Part shown: positions 25,963 to 35,318 of the stretch, piece after piece
Numbering within the stretch: the first letter of the stretch is position 1
Layout: every line of letters starts with the position of its first letter
Assembly (NCBI RefSeq): GCF_002582035.1
Contig: NZ_NUQE01000020.1
Span: forward strand, 48,290-112,289
Reading direction: 5' to 3'
From: Bacillus pseudomycoides
GTDB taxonomy: Bacteria; Bacillota; Bacilli; Bacillales; Bacillaceae_G
DNA: 64,000 nt
Notes under the pieces: model-generated
Databases searched by the model: none
The model's input: the letters and a program-made list of their open reading frames with translations, nothing else
Told to the model about the DNA's origin: nothing
Program-made: the position numbers and the translations under genes

Positions 25963-26853
25963 ATGAAGAAAGTAAGAAAGGCCATTATCCCAGCTGCTGG
26001 TCTTGGAACACGTTTTTTACCAGCAACGAAGGCAATGCCAAAGGAAATGTTACCGATTGTTGATAAGCCAACAATTCAATATATCGTTGAAGAAGCAGTT
26101 GCTGCTGGTATTGAAGATATTATTATCGTTACAGGTAAAGGAAAACGTGCAATCGAAGATCATTTCGACAATGCCTTTGAACTAGAGCAAAATTTATTAG
26201 AAAAGAAAAAGTATGAGCTACTTGAAAAAGTACAAGCTTCTTCTAAAATGGTGGATATTCACTATATCCGTCAAAAGGAACCAAAAGGCTTGGGCCATGC
26301 AGTATGGTGTGCGCGCAAATTCATTGGTGATGAGCCGTTTGCTGTATTACTTGGAGACGATATTGTACAGGCAGAAACACCTTGCTTAAAACAGTTAATC
26401 GATGAGTATGAAAAAACATTGTCATCTGTAATTGGTGTGCAAACAGTTCCAGAAAATGAAACACATCGCTATGGTATTATTGATCCATTAGAAAAAGACG
26501 GCCGTCGTTATCAAGTAAAACAATTTGTTGAAAAACCAGCACAAGGTACAGCACCTTCAAATTTAGCAATTATGGGCCGTTATATCTTAACACCGGAAAT
26601 CTTCCGTTTCTTAGAAGAGCAACATATCGGCGCTGGCGGTGAAATTCAATTAACGGATGCAATTCAAAATCTAAATGAAATTCAACGCGTATTCGCTTAC
26701 GATTTTGAAGGAAAACGTTATGATGTTGGTGAGAAGCTTGGCTTTATTCAAACAACAATTGAAATGGCGCTGCAACATGATGAATTAAAAGAAGATTTAC
26801 TACAAATTATGCAAAACCTTGTGAAAGAACAAGAAGAAGCGATTAAAAACTAA
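25963..26853 (+). CDS. gtaB: UTP-glucose-1-phosphate uridylyltransferase
   Basis: This 296-residue GalU/GtaB enzyme makes UDP-glucose from glucose-1-phosphate and UTP. The nucleotide-binding signature [19 protein letters not shown] is at residues 11-29. [25 protein letters not shown] near 105-130 holds the UTP/Mg site, and VEKP near 185 and [12 protein letters not shown] near 260 complete the family pattern. ATG 25963 is preceded by AAAGAGG; an upstream in-frame ATG lies in the promoter. Its UDP-glucose likely feeds the lipid-carrier transferase directly downstream and wall teichoic or lipoteichoic glycosylation. Confidence 0.95.
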   Translation: MKKVRKAIIPAAGLGTRFLPATKAMPKEMLPIVDKPTIQYIVEEAVAAGIEDIIIVTGKGKRAIEDHFDNAFELEQNLLEKKKYELLEKVQASSKMVDIHYIRQKEPKGLGHAVWCARKFIGDEPFAVLLGDDIVQAETPCLKQLIDEYEKTLSSVIGVQTVPENETHRYGIIDPLEKDGRRYQVKQFVEKPAQGTAPSNLAIMGRYILTPEIFRFLEEQHIGAGGEIQLTDAIQNLNEIQRVFAYDFEGKRYDVGEKLGFIQTTIEMALQHDELKEDLLQIMQNLVKEQEEAIKN

Positions 26854-26870
26854 TTATTTATAGATGTGCA

Positions 26871-26938
26871 AGATTAGACATAGTGAATTGGAGAAAGAGG
26901 TATTCTAAGGAAAACATCCAATTTACTATGTCTAATCT
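26871..26938 (+). promoter_or_regulatory. Long hairpin between gtaB and the GT2 gene
   Basis: The arms 26871-26892 and 26917-26938 pair over 22 positions with a single G.U, around a 24-base loop. There is no T-run, so it does not look like a standard terminator. It could be a processing or stability element in a gtaB-GT2 transcript. Confidence 0.7.
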
Positions 26939-26992
26939 GTGCTTATAAATTGTTCTTTACTCGGAAAATTTGAAAAGAAAGGGGTACCTACT

Positions 26993-27997
26993 TTGAAGAC
27001 CATTACAATTTTAGTACCGGCCTACAATGAAGAAGAAGTGTTAGATCAGTTGTATAGTCGGTTGACAGGAGTAATTGAGTCGGTGCCAAATTACGACTTT
27101 GAGATTTTATTTGTGAATGATGGAAGTAAAGATAATACATTAAATATTATTAAAGAATTTCGAGTACACGATAAACGTATTTCTTATGTAGATTTATCTC
27201 GCAACTTTGGAAAAGAAACAGCGATGATTGCCGGATTGGATCATGCAATGGGAGATGCGGTTATCATTATTGATGCTGATTTACAAGACCCACCGGAATT
27301 AATTCCAGAAATGATTCAATATTGGGAGCAAGGCTATGATGACGTTTATGCAAAAAGACGTTCTCGTGCAGGAGAATCTTGGGCGAAAAAATGGACAGCT
27401 GGGAAATACTATAGTCTATTAAAGAAAACAACGAGAATCCCGATTCAAGAAAATACAGGAGATTTTCGTTTACTGGACAGACGCTGCGTGGAAGCATTAA
27501 AGAAAATTCGTGAAACACAGCGCTATACAAAAGGAATGTTCAGTTGGATTGGTTACAATAAAAAAGAAATTTTATTCGACCGCGATCCGCGCGCAGCTGG
27601 TGAAACGAAATGGAACTACTTTAAGTTAATGGATTTAGCAATTGAAGGGCTTACATCCTTTACTACGTTTCCATTACGTCTTGCATCCTTCACAGGGTTT
27701 ACCGTATCATTCTTTGCATTTTGTTACATCGTGTGGATTATTATTAAAACGATGATGTATGGTGAACCGGTAAGCGGTTATCCATCTATGATGACAGCGA
27801 TTTTATTCATCGGCGGCGTACAGTTAATCGCAATTGGAATTATCGGTGAATATTTAGGACGTATCTTTAACGAAACGAAAAATCGTCCACTATACTTTGT
27901 AGATGAGTATAATGATGATAAAGTAACAAATTTGGATGAAAAGCCGACAGCAAAGTTATATCGCGTAGAAGATCATAAAGTAAAGTCAAATCGTTAG
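26993..27997 (+). CDS. Polyprenyl-phosphate glycosyltransferase (CsbB/GtrB-like)
   Basis: This 334-residue GT2 has LVPAYNEEEV at the start, DADLQDPPE near residue 93 as the metal-binding region, the DFRLLDRR loop and two C-terminal membrane helices (about 225-250 and 262-285). This class loads a sugar from a UDP donor onto undecaprenyl phosphate at the cytosolic face. The start is TTG 26993 with AAAGGGG eight bases upstream. Its neighbours, a GtrA flippase and YfhO transferases, make up the known three-component extracytoplasmic glycosylation system, and gtaB just upstream suggests a glucose-type donor, though GlcNAc is possible. Confidence 0.88.
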   Translation: MKTITILVPAYNEEEVLDQLYSRLTGVIESVPNYDFEILFVNDGSKDNTLNIIKEFRVHDKRISYVDLSRNFGKETAMIAGLDHAMGDAVIIIDADLQDPPELIPEMIQYWEQGYDDVYAKRRSRAGESWAKKWTAGKYYSLLKKTTRIPIQENTGDFRLLDRRCVEALKKIRETQRYTKGMFSWIGYNKKEILFDRDPRAAGETKWNYFKLMDLAIEGLTSFTTFPLRLASFTGFTVSFFAFCYIVWIIIKTMMYGEPVSGYPSMMTAILFIGGVQLIAIGIIGEYLGRIFNETKNRPLYFVDEYNDDKVTNLDEKPTAKLYRVEDHKVKSNR

Positions 27998-28009
27998 GAG
28001 ATTACAAAC

Positions 28010-28432
28010 GTGAATAACAAAACGAAGGAAATCTTTAACTATTTGCTTTTTGGCGGTTTAACGACGCTGGTTAATATTGTTACGTATTATGTTTGTGCAA
28101 CTTTAGCTGGAATGGATTACAAAGTTGCCACGACAATTGCATGGATTGTATCTGTGTTGTTTGCATATATTACAAATAAAAAATATGTATTTAGCAGCCA
28201 ACAAACAAGCTTTGCCCATGCCATGAAAGAATTTTTCTATTTTATGGGCTTTCGCGTTTTATCTTACTTCATCGATCTTTTCTCCATGATTGCATTGGTC
28301 GAATGGTTAGGTATCAATGATTTAGTATCTAAAATTATCGCGAATGTTATTGTTGTAGTTGTTAACTATTTTGCAAGTAAATATATAATTTTTAAAAAGA
28401 AGGCCGAAGTTAAAGAAGGCCAAAATGCATAA
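28010..28432 (+). CDS. GtrA/GtcA family flippase
   Basis: This 140-residue protein has four membrane helices and the family pattern FNYLLFGGLTTLVNIVTYY...WIVSVLFAYITNKKYVF...NYFASKYIIFKK. GtrA proteins are thought to flip undecaprenyl-phosphate-linked sugars outward. Start GTG is preceded by TAGGAG, 12 bases after the GT2 stop, so both are one transcript. A strong terminator follows. Confidence 0.9.
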   Translation: MNNKTKEIFNYLLFGGLTTLVNIVTYYVCATLAGMDYKVATTIAWIVSVLFAYITNKKYVFSSQQTSFAHAMKEFFYFMGFRVLSYFIDLFSMIALVEWLGINDLVSKIIANVIVVVVNYFASKYIIFKKKAEVKEGQNA

Positions 28433-28475
28433 AAAACAAATAGCTGGGCTTTATGCCAGCTATTGTTTTTTATAC
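28432..28475. terminator. Terminator after gtrA-like gene
   Basis: AAACAAATAGCTGG/CCAGCTATTGTTTTTT hairpin. It separates gtrA from the first yfhO, which then needs readthrough or its own promoter. Confidence 0.85.
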
Positions 28476-28513
28476 ATATATATCTTGAACTAGGAATAAC
28501 ATGGAGGCGTATA

Positions 28514-31210
28514 ATGCAACAACTGTTAGATTTATTTAAGAAAAAGAAATTTTTGTACGCATTAGCTTTTTTCCTTCCGTTTTCTATTTATGGTGTAATG
28601 TTTATACTGCTGGGTATTGCCCCGTTTGGAGACAAATCAATTCTTGTTACTGATTTGCATACACAGTATGTACAGTTTTACACATATTTATATGATGTTA
28701 TGAAAAATGGAAAAAGCATTTTTTATAGCTGGGAAGGTGGAATGGGACTAAACTTCCTTGGCGTATTTGCTTATTATTTAGCAAGCCCGTTTTCTATTTT
28801 AATTCTCTTTTTTGATCGTGCACATATTCCAGAAGCGATTATGCTCATGACATTATTAAAAGTCGGGTTAGCTGGTATGACAATGACGTATTACTTAAGT
28901 CACATGATGAAGCGTCGTGATATTACAATTGCAGTATTCTCAACTTTTTATGCATTAATGTCATTTGTAACAGTCTATTCTTTCTGTATCATGTGGTTAG
29001 ATGCAATTTATCTACTTCCACTCATTATGCTTGGAATTGAGAGGTTGCTGACGACTAAAAAATACGGATTGTTTATTTTTAGTTTAGCTCTTACATTTAT
29101 TACAAACTTCTATATTTCTTATATGGTTGGAATCTTTACATTTATTTACTTTATCGTGCGTTTTTGTGTCCTTTATGACATTCGCAATGTAAAGCAATTC
29201 TTTCAAAAGTTTGTATGGTTCTGTATTGGGACAGGTTTAGCAGTTGGAATGTCAGCATTCATCACGCTGCCGACGTATTTGGACTTAAAGAGCAACTTTG
29301 CGGAACGTGCGAAAATTCCATTTTCTACAACATTTAATTTTGACCCATTTGACTTTTATAGTCGTTTCTTTAATGGGGTTGTAGATACAACGGTTAATGG
29401 AATGCCAAACGTTTATGCTGGTGTATTAACAGTATTGCTTGTACCATTGTTCTTTGTAACAAAGAAGATTTCATTAAAAGAAAAAATTGCGTATGGGGCA
29501 GTGATGCTGTTTTTAGTTATTTCTTTTGAAATACCGTTTTTAAATATTGCTTGGCATGGTTTTGAGCCGCCAACGAATTTCCCGTATCGTTATTCGTTTG
29601 TATTTTCATTTTTGCTTGTTTATGTAGCTGCTCGAACATTTATGATATTTGGGGAAGAATTATTACCAGCATTGAAAAAAGTAGTTTTCTTCAACATATT
29701 TATGATCATTTTACTTGGGAAAGTAGCACCTTCTTATATGCAATCCAATAAAATGATGGCAAACATCTTTTTGGTTGTTGTTTATGCGCTGTTACTATAC
29801 TTAAAAGTTCGACTAAAAAACAAAAAAGCATTAGTATCTTTTGCCTTGTTAGCTATAGCCTCGCTGGATGTTGCACTGAATACAATGTATTCGATTAAGC
29901 TAATGGGTTATGAGTATGGTTACATTAATCGTCAAGAATATGCATCCCCATATCCGGGATATGAAGAAACGATTCAAAAAGTAGCTGAAAAAGATCCAGG
30001 GTTATATCGCATGGAAACGACAATGGGGAGAACCTGGAATGATGCGATGCGCTTTGGATATAAAGGGATTACTCATTTCAATTCTGTTGCGAATGGGCAC
30101 TTGAATTTATATATGCAAGATTTAGGTTACGGTTATTTGGATGCGTTAATTTTACAAAACGGCAAAGGAATTGTTTCAACTGATGCCCTGTTTGGTATGA
30201 AATATATGATTTCGGATGAGCCATTAAATAAATATGGTTTTGAAAAGATCGACAGTGTCGGTGACATCTCCATATATGAGAATAAAAATGCCCTTCCGTT
30301 TGGCTATATGGTCAATAAAGAAGAGTTTGATACAAAAGGAAAAGATAAGTTAAAGGTTCAAAAATACAATTATACAAACTCATTTGAAGAGCAAAATAAA
30401 CTAATTGGCAAGTTAAATGGACAAAGTGTTGAATATTATAAAGCGCTTCAACCGGTTTCTGTTCAATATAACAACTTACAAGTAGTCGAAACAGAAAAAA
30501 CCAAGAAGCAACTTGCTAATCAAAAGCAAAAAATGGCTCTTACAAACCAAAAACCAATCGAGTTGGCAAAACTGCAAGATGATAAGCCAGCGAGTATTAA
30601 ATACGTGTTTGATGTTAAAGGAAAACAACAGTTATATACAAAATTGCGTGTGGACCCAACTGGTGTAACAAAGGTTTACGTAAATGGAAAAACATTAGGT
30701 AAAACAATTGGTGAGGGGCCAGATAGCGACTTATCTAATTATCCGGAGTATTACTGGAACAATGGTATTCTTGACTTAGGCGCTTTTGAAAATGAAAAAG
30801 TGGAAGTAGAAGTACAGGTAAAACCTCATTCTATTGAATTGGATCAACAATTGTTCTATGGACTTGATATGGATACGTTTGAAAAACGTGTAGATGAATT
30901 AAGACAGCAGCCATTGAATGTAACAAACTACACAGGTCGCAGTGTTGAAGGAAAAGTTGATGTAAAAGAAGATAATTTCCTTTTCTTATCTATTCCATAT
31001 GATAAAGGCTGGAAAGCAACAGTTGATGGGAAAGATGCAAAAGTACTGAAATTAAATGATGCATTTCTTGGAGTAGAACTACCAAAAGGTACACATACAA
31101 TTGAATTGAAGTATACATCCCCAGGATTTACAGTAGGGGTTATTGTTTCTGTTATCAGCTTACTAGCAACGGTTTCTCTTTGCTTTATCGTGCTGAAGAA
31201 GAGGAAGTAA
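28514..31210 (+). CDS. YfhO family glycosyltransferase, copy 1
   Basis: This ~898-residue protein has an N-terminal polytopic GT-C part of about twelve membrane helices (residues 10-480), a large extracytoplasmic domain (about 490-860) and one C-terminal helix. TDLHTQYVQFYTYLYDV near residue 47 carries the acidic loop expected for the lipid-sugar donor; SFCIMWLDAIYLLPL and HGFEPPTNFPYRYSF are further YfhO landmarks. In B. subtilis YfhO with CsbB glycosylates lipoteichoic acid. The ATG is preceded by GGAGG. A close paralogue follows. Confidence 0.9.
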   Translation: MQQLLDLFKKKKFLYALAFFLPFSIYGVMFILLGIAPFGDKSILVTDLHTQYVQFYTYLYDVMKNGKSIFYSWEGGMGLNFLGVFAYYLASPFSILILFFDRAHIPEAIMLMTLLKVGLAGMTMTYYLSHMMKRRDITIAVFSTFYALMSFVTVYSFCIMWLDAIYLLPLIMLGIERLLTTKKYGLFIFSLALTFITNFYISYMVGIFTFIYFIVRFCVLYDIRNVKQFFQKFVWFCIGTGLAVGMSAFITLPTYLDLKSNFAERAKIPFSTTFNFDPFDFYSRFFNGVVDTTVNGMPNVYAGVLTVLLVPLFFVTKKISLKEKIAYGAVMLFLVISFEIPFLNIAWHGFEPPTNFPYRYSFVFSFLLVYVAARTFMIFGEELLPALKKVVFFNIFMIILLGKVAPSYMQSNKMMANIFLVVVYALLLYLKVRLKNKKALVSFALLAIASLDVALNTMYSIKLMGYEYGYINRQEYASPYPGYEETIQKVAEKDPGLYRMETTMGRTWNDAMRFGYKGITHFNSVANGHLNLYMQDLGYGYLDALILQNGKGIVSTDALFGMKYMISDEPLNKYGFEKIDSVGDISIYENKNALPFGYMVNKEEFDTKGKDKLKVQKYNYTNSFEEQNKLIGKLNGQSVEYYKALQPVSVQYNNLQVVETEKTKKQLANQKQKMALTNQKPIELAKLQDDKPASIKYVFDVKGKQQLYTKLRVDPTGVTKVYVNGKTLGKTIGEGPDSDLSNYPEYYWNNGILDLGAFENEKVEVEVQVKPHSIELDQQLFYGLDMDTFEKRVDELRQQPLNVTNYTGRSVEGKVDVKEDNFLFLSIPYDKGWKATVDGKDAKVLKLNDAFLGVELPKGTHTIELKYTSPGFTVGVIVSVISLLATVSLCFIVLKKRK

Positions 31211-31218
31211 AATGAAAG

Positions 31219-31270
31219 AGGATCCTCTCTAAGTAGGGCTAACAGAGCCTACTTAGAGAGGATCTTTATA
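31219..31270 (+). terminator. Terminator between the two yfhO genes
   Basis: A 17-base perfect stem (GATCCTCTCTAAGTAGG with its complement, 31221-31237 and 31248-31264), then TTTATAT. Confidence 0.75.
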
Positions 31271-31340
31271 TATTCGCTTACGTCAAGAAGCAGAAGGTAT
31301 GCAAGAGGAAAATAAAAATAAAACTAGGGAGCGTAAAATT

Positions 31341-33893
31341 ATGAAACAATTAAGAGGTCTGTACGGCGTTCTGTTCTTTTTCGTTCCATTCTGTATATTA
31401 CTTATATGCTATGCTTTGTTCGGTGTGTATCCGTTTGGAAAGTATTCGATATTAATTAGTGATTTAAACACACAATATGTTCAATTTTATTCTTATTTAC
31501 ATAGCGTATTTACAGAAGGGAAGAGTTTACAATATACATTTGAATTAGGCGGGGGACTTAACTTTCTTGGGACATTCGCCTACTATTTAGCAAGTCCGTT
31601 TTCTTTACTTCTTTACTTCTTTAATAAAGAAAGTATTCCAGAATTTATTTTTCTTATCACACTTTTAAAAGTAGGATTTGCAGGATTAACATGTGGTTGG
31701 TTTTTACGTTATGTGATAGGGAAAGAGCATAAAGGGTTGTTACTGTTTTCAACTGCTTATGCATTGTCAGGTTATGTTATGGCCTATTCGTTTCATGTCA
31801 TGTGGCTAGATGGTGTCGTATTCCTGCCTGTTGTTTTAATTGGAGTTGAAAAGCTTTTACGAGACAGAAAGGTTATTTTCTTTACGGTTGCATTAGCGAT
31901 TATGTTTATCGCTAATTTCTATATTTCATTTATGTTCGGGATTTTTACATTCCTTTATTTTATTATTCGACTCTTTTCGCAATATAAGTTTCGAGATATA
32001 AAAGCATGGGGAAAATATTTTCTGTTGTTCTGCATTGGGACGGGACTAGCTGTTGGAATAGGAGCTATAATTATTCTTCCAACTTTGGGAGCGTTAAAGA
32101 GTAACCCATATAGTATCAGTTCAATGGACTTCAAATTAGAATGGAATCTTAATTTACTTGATTTTTATTGGAAGCTATTATCTGGAGGATATGATTCAAG
32201 TTTATTTGGTGCTCCTAATGTATATGCATCCACATTAGTATTAGTATTATTACCTTTATACTTTGTTAATAAAGAAATCAACAAGAGAGAAAAATTCTTA
32301 TCTATATTTGTATTTTTGTTCTTAATTTGCAGTTTTGCAATTCCGTTTTTAAATTTAGCTTGGCATGGGAATAAGCCGCCAAATGCGTATCCACATCGTT
32401 TTGCCTTTGTATTTGTTATGTTAACAATTTTTATGGCAGCCAGAGTATTTCAACATATGAATCGAAAGTATGTTGTACCATTATGGATTAGTTATATCGT
32501 ACATCTGATTCTACTATATTCATTGTCAGTGAAAGGATATAAAGCGGTTCATAATGATATACTGCTTACAAACGCTCTTTTTATTACGGTTGTGGTTATA
32601 GCATTGCATATTCGTATGGTGAAACCATCATTATCAAAATTAACAACAGGATTATTGCTCATTTGTTTAATAGCTGATGTTAGTTTCAATACAAATAACT
32701 ATATTCATGGCCTCCATAAAGAAATGACTTATGCAAAGCGGAAAGAATACGAACTGAATAAAACTGCTAAACAAGCTATTCAGTATGTAAATGAAATCAA
32801 TACAGAGCGGTATCGTGTAAATTCTCAATACTTTCGAACGCTAAATGATTCATTACAATATGATTATCCATCTTTTCAAACATTTAATTCGATGGCAAAT
32901 GGATCATTTCATCGCTTCTTAAAGCAGACAGGGTACTCAACGTCTCCGGACTTTTTAGTAGCAAATAATCATGGTAATACATTATTATTTGACGCTATTT
33001 TAAAAAATGGATATAGAATTGAAGATGGTAGTATACCGAAATACGGATACGAGAAAATAAAACAATTTGGTTTTGCTAATGTGTTTAAGAATAATAATAT
33101 TGTTCCATTCGGTTATCCAGTTGAAAGTTTACCTTCTAAAAATGAAGAGAATCCTTTTGTTTTTCAAGAAAAGCTGATTGGTGCAAAAGAAGGAACGCTA
33201 TTTAAAAAGCTAGCAGATCCAAAAATTTCGCTAAAAAATATGGCTGCTGTTCCAGGAGAAGAAGGAATATATGAAAGAGTTAATAAGGCAGAGCCGGGAT
33301 ATATTACGCTTCAAGTAAGTATACCAAAAGAGGTTCAATTATATGGATTAGCTGATGGAATTGAAAAGTGGAAAGAAATCGTAGTGAATGACCAGTATAC
33401 GTGTTACTTACCACCTGATCCAGAAAAATCTATAATTGATTTTGGATACTTCCCAACAAAAGGGACCACAACAATGAAGATAAAGGTTGAGGACGAGGAT
33501 GTCTTCTCATTAAAAGGGATTCAGTTTTATGGATTAGACATAGACAAATTTAATGAGACAGTAAAAGAATTACAAAAGAACACAATGAAAGTTACTGAAA
33601 ACAAAGGAACAACAATAAAAGGAAATATAGCATTAAAGAATGAATCTACATTTGTATTTCCGATTCCTTATGATATTGGCTGGTCCGTTACAATTGATGG
33701 GAAAGAGCAGTCTACAGAAAAAATTGTGAATGGTTTATTAGGAGTCAAGGCGACTGCTGGTGACCATGAAGTTGTACTTACTTATCATTCTCCAGGTTTA
33801 AAACTGGGTATTATTATTTCTGTTGTGAGCATCATCCTTACTGTATTATTTGCTATTATACAGACAAGGATGTTACGGAAAAACGTAGAATAA
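31341..33893 (+). CDS. YfhO family glycosyltransferase, copy 2
   Basis: This ~850-residue paralogue of the preceding gene has the same layout: SDLNTQYVQFYSYLHSV near residue 40, SFHVMWLDGVVFLPV, HGNKPPNAYPHRFAF, an outer domain and a final membrane helix. The membrane part is well conserved between the two, while the outer domain has diverged more and is about 40 residues shorter, which fits different acceptor polymers. The ATG is preceded by AGGGAGCG. A shared bidirectional terminator follows. Confidence 0.9.
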   Translation: MKQLRGLYGVLFFFVPFCILLICYALFGVYPFGKYSILISDLNTQYVQFYSYLHSVFTEGKSLQYTFELGGGLNFLGTFAYYLASPFSLLLYFFNKESIPEFIFLITLLKVGFAGLTCGWFLRYVIGKEHKGLLLFSTAYALSGYVMAYSFHVMWLDGVVFLPVVLIGVEKLLRDRKVIFFTVALAIMFIANFYISFMFGIFTFLYFIIRLFSQYKFRDIKAWGKYFLLFCIGTGLAVGIGAIIILPTLGALKSNPYSISSMDFKLEWNLNLLDFYWKLLSGGYDSSLFGAPNVYASTLVLVLLPLYFVNKEINKREKFLSIFVFLFLICSFAIPFLNLAWHGNKPPNAYPHRFAFVFVMLTIFMAARVFQHMNRKYVVPLWISYIVHLILLYSLSVKGYKAVHNDILLTNALFITVVVIALHIRMVKPSLSKLTTGLLLICLIADVSFNTNNYIHGLHKEMTYAKRKEYELNKTAKQAIQYVNEINTERYRVNSQYFRTLNDSLQYDYPSFQTFNSMANGSFHRFLKQTGYSTSPDFLVANNHGNTLLFDAILKNGYRIEDGSIPKYGYEKIKQFGFANVFKNNNIVPFGYPVESLPSKNEENPFVFQEKLIGAKEGTLFKKLADPKISLKNMAAVPGEEGIYERVNKAEPGYITLQVSIPKEVQLYGLADGIEKWKEIVVNDQYTCYLPPDPEKSIIDFGYFPTKGTTTMKIKVEDEDVFSLKGIQFYGLDIDKFNETVKELQKNTMKVTENKGTTIKGNIALKNESTFVFPIPYDIGWSVTIDGKEQSTEKIVNGLLGVKATAGDHEVVLTYHSPGLKLGIIISVVSIILTVLFAIIQTRMLRKNVE

Positions 33894-33907
33894 GAAATGA
33901 AAAATAA

Positions 33908-33945
33908 AGAAAAAAGCTACTGAATTCTTCAGTAGCTTTTTTTTG
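33908..33945. terminator. Bidirectional terminator, yfhO-2 and polymerase gene
   Basis: AAAAGCTACTGAA/TTCAGTAGCTTTTTTTT perfect hairpin. It partly overlaps the 3' end of the minus-strand gene. Confidence 0.9.
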
Positions 33946-35305
33946 TACGGTGCTGTATATACCCAGTTGTTAAAAAGAAGTACATCATAAATGAAGCATT
34001 TTCTAATATGTTATAAAATGCGCTGCCAATAATCGCTCCAACTATTAAATATAAAACAAGAGGAGCAAATGGTGATTCTTTCCTGTATTTCCAAAGAAGA
34101 GAAACGAATCCAAAGGCGAATCCCGCACATAAGAGCACGCCTATTATACCTGTTTCAGCGAGTATTTGAATGTATTGATTATCGGAATAGAAGTCCCATG
34201 TAATCTTATAGTGTTTATAAATAGGCGATGAGAAAGTTTGCGTAGCAGCATCACCAAATGTTCCAAATCCATAGCCGGTAATTGGTTTATCTTGAAAGAT
34301 TTCAACTGCTTTTTTTACATAGTAAATGCGCCCATCTTGTTTACTAAGTTCAACTGTGTCTTCTGAGAGTGCTTCTGTAAAGCGTTTTACACCCATTCGC
34401 TCTCCCTCTAAATAGTTCGTCATTTTTGAGATGCATGTAGCGCATAGAAATGACACAAGAGCAATTGCTAGCAGTGACTTCCAATTTGAAAATTTCCGGT
34501 TGATGCATAAATAGACAACTAAAAAGACGGTAATTGTTAGAAATGCACCACGTGAATATGTGAGCCATAATGTTGTGGCAATAAGTGTGAGCCCTATATA
34601 TGTGACATATTTCATTTTCCCTGATACGTTTCGAAGAACATATAGTGAAACAAGAAAAGCTAATATCAAATATAGTGCCAATTCATTTGGGCCGCCCGCC
34701 ATTCCGTATATCCGAATTTTATTTGTTGGAGCAAGCACAAGATGTTTCCAAGCTTCTGGCAAAAACATGGTTCGCAATGATAGTTTCTCAATTAGCCCCT
34801 GTATAGACATAATGACAGAAGCAATAAAGGTAATCTTCGCAAAGAATACTATATCCTCATCGTGAATGGTGATACGAGAAGCGATATAGTATACAAAATA
34901 AAATAGAAGCAGTGTGTGTAATTGCATAGCAATTGCGACGAGTGAAACACCATGCGATAGACCGATTGCAGCACCAAACAAACAGAAAAGAAAATATAAT
35001 ATTTCAAAGTATCGGAATGAAAAAAGCTGTGAAACATTATTTCGGTATTGCCATACTAGACGCAACAAGAGAGAAATGATGATGAACAGACCGATAAACT
35101 TTAGCCCAGGATTATAAGCAACGAGATAGGGACGCATCGGAATAAACATTAGTAAATAAGCAATACCGAGCTTTTCATCTCGAAAAGCAGCACATGCTAG
35201 TGCGACAGAAATGAAAAGTCCGGTATAAGTTGATGGAAACAATACTCCCAATATAACGAAAAAGATACTTGCCCATATATAGTAGAATCGAGTTGAATAT
35301 GTCAT
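33929..35305 (-). CDS. O-antigen ligase/polymerase-like membrane protein
   Basis: This 458-residue protein has eleven to twelve membrane helices and a larger outer loop (about residues 300-365) with KRFTEALSEDTVELSKQDGRIYYVKKAVEIFQDKPITGYGFGTFG. This is the classic Wzy_C arrangement: R...K-x2-I-F-x(4)P-x2-G-x-G. Such enzymes join lipid-linked repeat units or ligate a glycan. Together with the GT4 and MurJ-like flippase on the same strand it suggests export of a surface polysaccharide. Start ATG follows AAAGGAGG. Confidence 0.82.
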   Translation of the reverse strand: MTYSTRFYYIWASIFFVILGVLFPSTYTGLFISVALACAAFRDEKLGIAYLLMFIPMRPYLVAYNPGLKFIGLFIIISLLLRLVWQYRNNVSQLFSFRYFEILYFLFCLFGAAIGLSHGVSLVAIAMQLHTLLLFYFVYYIASRITIHDEDIVFFAKITFIASVIMSIQGLIEKLSLRTMFLPEAWKHLVLAPTNKIRIYGMAGGPNELALYLILAFLVSLYVLRNVSGKMKYVTYIGLTLIATTLWLTYSRGAFLTITVFLVVYLCINRKFSNWKSLLAIALVSFLCATCISKMTNYLEGERMGVKRFTEALSEDTVELSKQDGRIYYVKKAVEIFQDKPITGYGFGTFGDAATQTFSSPIYKHYKITWDFYSDNQYIQILAETGIIGVLLCAGFAFGFVSLLWKYRKESPFAPLVLYLIVGAIIGSAFYNILENASFMMYFFLTTGYIQHRTKKSY

Positions 35306-35318
35306 AATATATCCTCCT

